A DNA stretch of 8,569 nucleotides from NCBI GenBank assembly GCA_937888925.1, contig CALARM010000584.1, positions 1 through 8,569 on the forward strand, read 5' to 3'. The position numbers and the translations under genes were made by a program. Under the pieces are notes generated by a model. The model saw only the letters and a list, made by a program, of their open reading frames with translations. It ran no database searches and was not told where the DNA came from. Below are positions 6,862 through 8,569 of the stretch, piece after piece. Each line of letters begins with the position of its first letter. The stretch's first letter is position 1. The DNA comes from an uncultured Synergistia bacterium (GTDB lineage: Bacteria; Eremiobacterota; SpSt-956; JAKJGF01).

Positions 6862-6973
6862 GTACATCATGCTCCAACGATCCAATTCACTCATTCCGCC
6901 GGATGTGCAAATCGCATCCTGTGTAACATAACCTGAGTCAAACAACAGTCCGGTAGAAAAAACTGCACACACT

Positions 6974-7007
6974 CTTATGGTAAACTATAACAATATTTTA
7001 CCATAAG
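6974..7007 (-). promoter_or_regulatory. Extended -10 promoter enclosed by a perfect 11-bp inverted repeat
   Basis: CTTATGGTAAA (6974-6984) and TTTACCATAAG (6997-7007) form a perfect dyad with a 12-nt centre. On the minus strand the centre and right arm hold TGTTATAGT, an extended -10 (TG-n-TATAGT, hexamer 6989-6984), with no good -35. Transcription would start near 6977 and serve the zinc-ribbon/propeller genes. The placement over the core promoter fits an operator for a dimeric repressor, but as RNA only part of the dyad would be transcribed. Confidence 0.55.
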
Positions 7008-7105
7008 AAGGAACTATTTAAAATAACTTTTATAAAACCTTTATGATCTTTATTAGTAATTCTCATACCATGTAACATAACAGGACTCACAAATCAAAAA
7101 AAATA

Positions 7106-7230
7106 GTAAGCGTTCAGCATTTAGCTATCAGCTATCAGCTAAAGATTACAGGCTCTGATTATATAAAATGACATTTACTATGTAATTCTAATAAAAGCTG
7201 ACTGCTCACTGCTGATAGCTGAACGCTTAC
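7106..7230. repeat. 125-bp MITE-like element with heptad-periodic terminal inverted repeats
   Basis: The ends are a perfect 13-bp inverted repeat, GTAAGCGTTCAGC at 7106-7118 and its complement at 7218-7230. Both arms continue inward as 7-nt units of the type (A/T)TCAGCT or near variants, for about 38 nt each: 7106-7143 and 7193-7230. The arms are similar but not identical beyond the first 13 bp, so the pairing becomes imperfect. The centre of about 50 bp is AT-rich and has no reading frame. A direct AAAAAATA occurs on both sides (7098-7105 and 7232-7239, the latter one base off), too low in complexity to call a target duplication. Confidence 0.82.
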
Positions 7231-7306
7231 CAAAAAATATATATGCAGGTTATAAAACATCGAACTTCTATCGTGTGTAACTGCCATGACCGTTTCGCTC
7301 AAAACA

Positions 7307-7350
7307 TGAGAATCTATTCCCTCTTCCCTCTTCACCCTTCATGATTCTCA
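7307..7350. repeat. Heptad array bracketed by an 8-bp inverted repeat
   Basis: TGAGAATC (7307-7314) and GATTCTCA (7343-7350) are perfect inverted copies. The 28 bp between them are exactly four 7-nt units: TATTCCC, TCTTCCC, TCTTCAC and CCTTCAT. On one strand the array is almost pure pyrimidine. It shares the period but not the unit sequence of the other tracts in the window. No coding or terminator role is apparent. Confidence 0.72.
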
Positions 7351-7372
7351 CACAAATCTTTTACATACAGAA

Positions 7373-7395
7373 TATGTAGGAAAAATTCCTACATA
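7373..7395 (+). promoter_or_regulatory. Perfect 10-bp dyad, candidate operator of the acetyltransferase gene
   Basis: TATGTAGGAA (7373-7382) and TTCCTACATA (7386-7395) are perfect inverted copies around AAA. The dyad ends 17 bp before the -35 box at 7413. That position suits an activator site or an upstream operator, though the symmetry could also form a small hairpin in any transcript from further upstream. No regulator gene is next to it. Confidence 0.55.
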
Positions 7396-7412
7396 CATGG
7401 TAAAAAATGCTA

Positions 7413-7441
7413 TTGTAAAATCTCCTTTTTTCTGATATTAT
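7413..7441 (+). promoter_or_regulatory. Sigma-70-type promoter for the acetyltransferase gene
   Basis: TTGTAA (7413-7418), exactly 17 nt, then TATTAT (7436-7441). Transcription would begin near 7448 and give a leader of about 43 nt. That leader contains the AGGAGG ribosome site (7478-7483), 8 nt before the ATG at 7492. Both boxes are good but not perfect matches, and the correct spacing is the main support. Confidence 0.6.
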
Positions 7442-7491
7442 TCTCTTATTGTTTTCTTAGATTACAAAAAATTCAGTAGGAGGTTTGCAAC

Positions 7492-8217
7492 ATGTTAGTT
7501 CAAACACCATGCAAAGTTTCTCAGGAGAAAGTAACTTTTGATGTAAAAGAATTAGAAGCGATTCTCAGTGCTCCTGCCATGGATTTAACACCATATCCTC
7601 CGGCAGCAGTCACGCTCAAAGACGGACGTACCATGCTTATAAAGCAGGCAAATAAAGAAGATGCACCAAAACTTCTGGCTTATCTTAAAAAATTACTTGA
7701 TGTAGAGCATGATTTCTATGATATCGTAGGAGCAAGGGTCTATGCGGAAATACTCGGATGGTACAGAAATAGACTGAAAGATCCCTATACACTCGTAGGA
7801 CTTATAGACGGAGAATGTGTCGGTTTTGCAAACGGCAGACTCATGGATGAAGATGTAAATATAAGTCTTCATACACTGGCATTTGCAAGGGGCAACAGAA
7901 TAGGCGCCATTATGTACTATGCAAAATGCGAATATACCTTCGAGATTTTAAACCAGGAAGAATTCTGGGCCACCTATGAAAGTTACAACGGCCTTAAGAG
8001 ATGGGGTATAGGAATGGCACAGCCTTCCTATCCATGGCCTGATTACCAGCATGAACTCGGCGGAGCAAGAGTATATTACGTAACGAAAAAATACTGGGAA
8101 AAGGTAGTAAAGAATTACATGCTTGAAATGACAGGCTGTAAACTTGTAAGACCTGTTCCCGAAGAACTGATGAAAAAGAATGAAAACTTCTTTATGCCTG
8201 CAGAAGTAATGGTTTAA
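7492..8217 (+). CDS. GNAT-like N-acetyltransferase
   Basis: 241 residues. The core, from about residue 48 to 200, fits the GNAT fold. Strand one and its helix are MLIKQANKEDAPKLLAYL (48-65). The strand pair PYTLVGLIDGECVGFANGRL follows at 98-117. Next is LHTLAF with the acetyl-CoA pyrophosphate loop RGNRIGA (133-139), which matches the R/Q-x-x-G-x-G/A pattern loosely (R-G-N-R-I-G). A helix at 139-152 and late strands around GGARVYYVTKKYW (190-202) complete it. A 45-residue N-terminal extension precedes the core. The acyl acceptor cannot be told from sequence. The start is firm: AGGAGG 8 nt before the ATG. This is the only plus-strand gene here, with its own promoter and terminator, so it is a single-gene unit. 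The order of motifs and the aromatic-rich C-terminal half (YPWPDY) are not typical of the best known GNAT groups, so a divergent subfamily is likely. Confidence 0.82.
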   Translation: MLVQTPCKVSQEKVTFDVKELEAILSAPAMDLTPYPPAAVTLKDGRTMLIKQANKEDAPKLLAYLKKLLDVEHDFYDIVGARVYAEILGWYRNRLKDPYTLVGLIDGECVGFANGRLMDEDVNISLHTLAFARGNRIGAIMYYAKCEYTFEILNQEEFWATYESYNGLKRWGIGMAQPSYPWPDYQHELGGARVYYVTKKYWEKVVKNYMLEMTGCKLVRPVPEELMKKNENFFMPAEVMV

Positions 8218-8236
8218 ATATACCGGTAAATACGAT

Positions 8237-8272
8237 AAATAAAGGCTTTAGCGCAGGTTAAAGCCTTTATTT
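8237..8272 (+). terminator. Intrinsic terminator, probably bidirectional
   Basis: AAATAAAGGCTTTA (8237-8250) pairs perfectly with 8259-8272 (14 bp) around an 8-nt loop. The stem runs into a T-rich tail on the plus strand (to 8275), 19 bp after the acetyltransferase stop. Read on the minus strand the hairpin also ends in a T-rich sequence (TTTATTTAT), about 55 bp after the phosphatase stop. One hairpin can therefore serve both convergent genes. Confidence 0.85.
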
Positions 8273-8326
8273 TTTACGTTAAAAAAAGTGGCAGAAAAAC
8301 ATCTTTCCTAAATGGAATCTAAAAAA

Positions 8327-8569
8327 TTAACGGTGACACCTTTTATTATGGTCAGCAATAATAAAATCTGCAGCAGCCTTGAAATCTTTTACCATAACAT
8401 CAGGTTTTATATCCACCTTTTTATCCTTGCATCCAGAGCCTGTTTCAAGTCCTATACTTACTACCTGCGGATCTGCCTTCTCCCCTGCCGATATGTCCGT
8501 AGTCATATCTCCTACCATATAGGATTTGGTGAGATCTATACCATGTTCTTCTGCAGCTTTCAGCAACAT
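8327..8569 (-). CDS. C-terminal part of a HAD-IIIA phosphatase (heptose bisphosphate phosphatase type), 5' end outside window
   Basis: 80 residues are visible, and the true start lies beyond the right edge. The MLLKAAEEHGIDL opening is typical of the interior of the family, after the KPxPGM motif III, so the Met at 8569 is not the start. VGDMTTDISAG (19-29) is HAD motif IV with its two acidic residues (D21, D25), followed by the usual strand and DVMVKDFKAAADFII end. GmhB removes the 7-phosphate of heptose 1,7-bisphosphate in ADP-heptose synthesis for LPS; histidinol-phosphate-type phosphatases of the same subfamily are the alternative. The catalytic Asp nucleophile (DxD) is off the window, so substrate choice cannot be judged. 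The gene converges on the acetyltransferase gene and shares its terminator. Confidence 0.83.
   Translation of the reverse strand: MLLKAAEEHGIDLTKSYMVGDMTTDISAGEKADPQVVSIGLETGSGCKDKKVDIKPDVMVKDFKAAADFIIADHNKRCHR

Larger units (their letters stand above)
6973..7491. other. 519-bp intergenic region between divergent genes
   Basis: No convincing gene, tRNA or rRNA is seen on either strand. The region holds, from left to right: the minus-strand promoter dyad (6974-7007); a featureless AT-rich stretch (7008-7105); a 125-bp element with terminal inverted repeats (7106-7230); a plain stretch (7231-7306); a heptad array bracketed by an 8-bp inverted repeat (7307-7350); a perfect 10-bp dyad (7373-7395); and the plus-strand promoter and ribosome site for the acetyltransferase gene. 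Confidence 0.8.

Noticed and set aside
6862..6972. GTG start at 6972 for the zinc-ribbon membrane protein
   Set aside because: No ribosome site precedes it, the first 26 residues look unlike an N-terminus, and an inferred promoter -10 box only 12 bp upstream would make it almost leaderless.
7098..7239. Target-site duplication AAAAAATA around the 125-bp element
   Set aside because: One copy is offset by one base and the sequence is A-rich, so the match may be chance.
7106..7350. CRISPR array
   Set aside because: The repeats are 7 nt long with no unique spacers of 25-40 bp and no cas genes nearby.

Overview
The window is AT-rich and looks like a fragment of a chromosome from an uncultured, Gram-negative-type bacterium. 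The evidence is a secreted TolB-like beta-propeller, a secreted trypsin-like protease, a heptose-phosphate-type HAD phosphatase fragment, a divergent Hfq/LSm protein and good Shine-Dalgarno sites (AGGAGG-like) before most genes. I cannot name a phylum from the sequence alone.

Layout. Seven minus-strand genes fill positions 1 to about 6,900. Read in transcription order they are: a small two-helix membrane protein with a zinc ribbon (6861-6508, or from further upstream); a secreted six-repeat PD40/TolB-like propeller that overlaps it by 4 bp (6511-5498); a polytopic membrane protein with a Gly-rich segment, interrupted by one in-frame TGA (5412-4306); a secreted PDZ-less serine protease (4162-3407); a divergent Hfq-like protein (3314-3057); a 929-residue protein with an N-terminal zinc-ribbon-like region and 21 TPR repeats (2990-201); and the first 26 codons of an unknown gene (80 to the left edge), which has its own promoter. 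Positions 6973-7491 are non-coding and hold two repeat elements, two perfect dyads and divergent promoters. On the plus strand follows a GNAT-like acetyltransferase (7492-8217). It converges on the C-terminal part of a HAD-IIIA phosphatase (8569-8327), and a strong hairpin terminator between them may serve both.

Most notable. The membrane protein at 5412-4306 reads as one 368-codon frame broken only by a TGA at 5217-5215. A perfect 8-bp GGG-triloop hairpin has its apical loop 23 nt after that TGA, which is the geometry of a bacterial SECIS element. A selenoprotein, another kind of readthrough and a simple nonsense mutation in a Gly run are all open; the window contains no sel genes to decide. 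The second theme is four intergenic tracts with 7-nt periodicity but different unit sequences, three of them built as inverted repeats. The third is an Hfq-like protein lacking several canonical RNA-contact residues, upstream of a zinc-ribbon/TPR protein with a lysine-rich tail.

Functional links between genes are inferred only from order and strand. The envelope genes (membrane zinc ribbon, propeller, polytopic protein, protease) and the RNA-binding-like pair (Hfq-like, TPR) may be separate transcription units, since gaps of 80-145 bp with repeats separate several of them.
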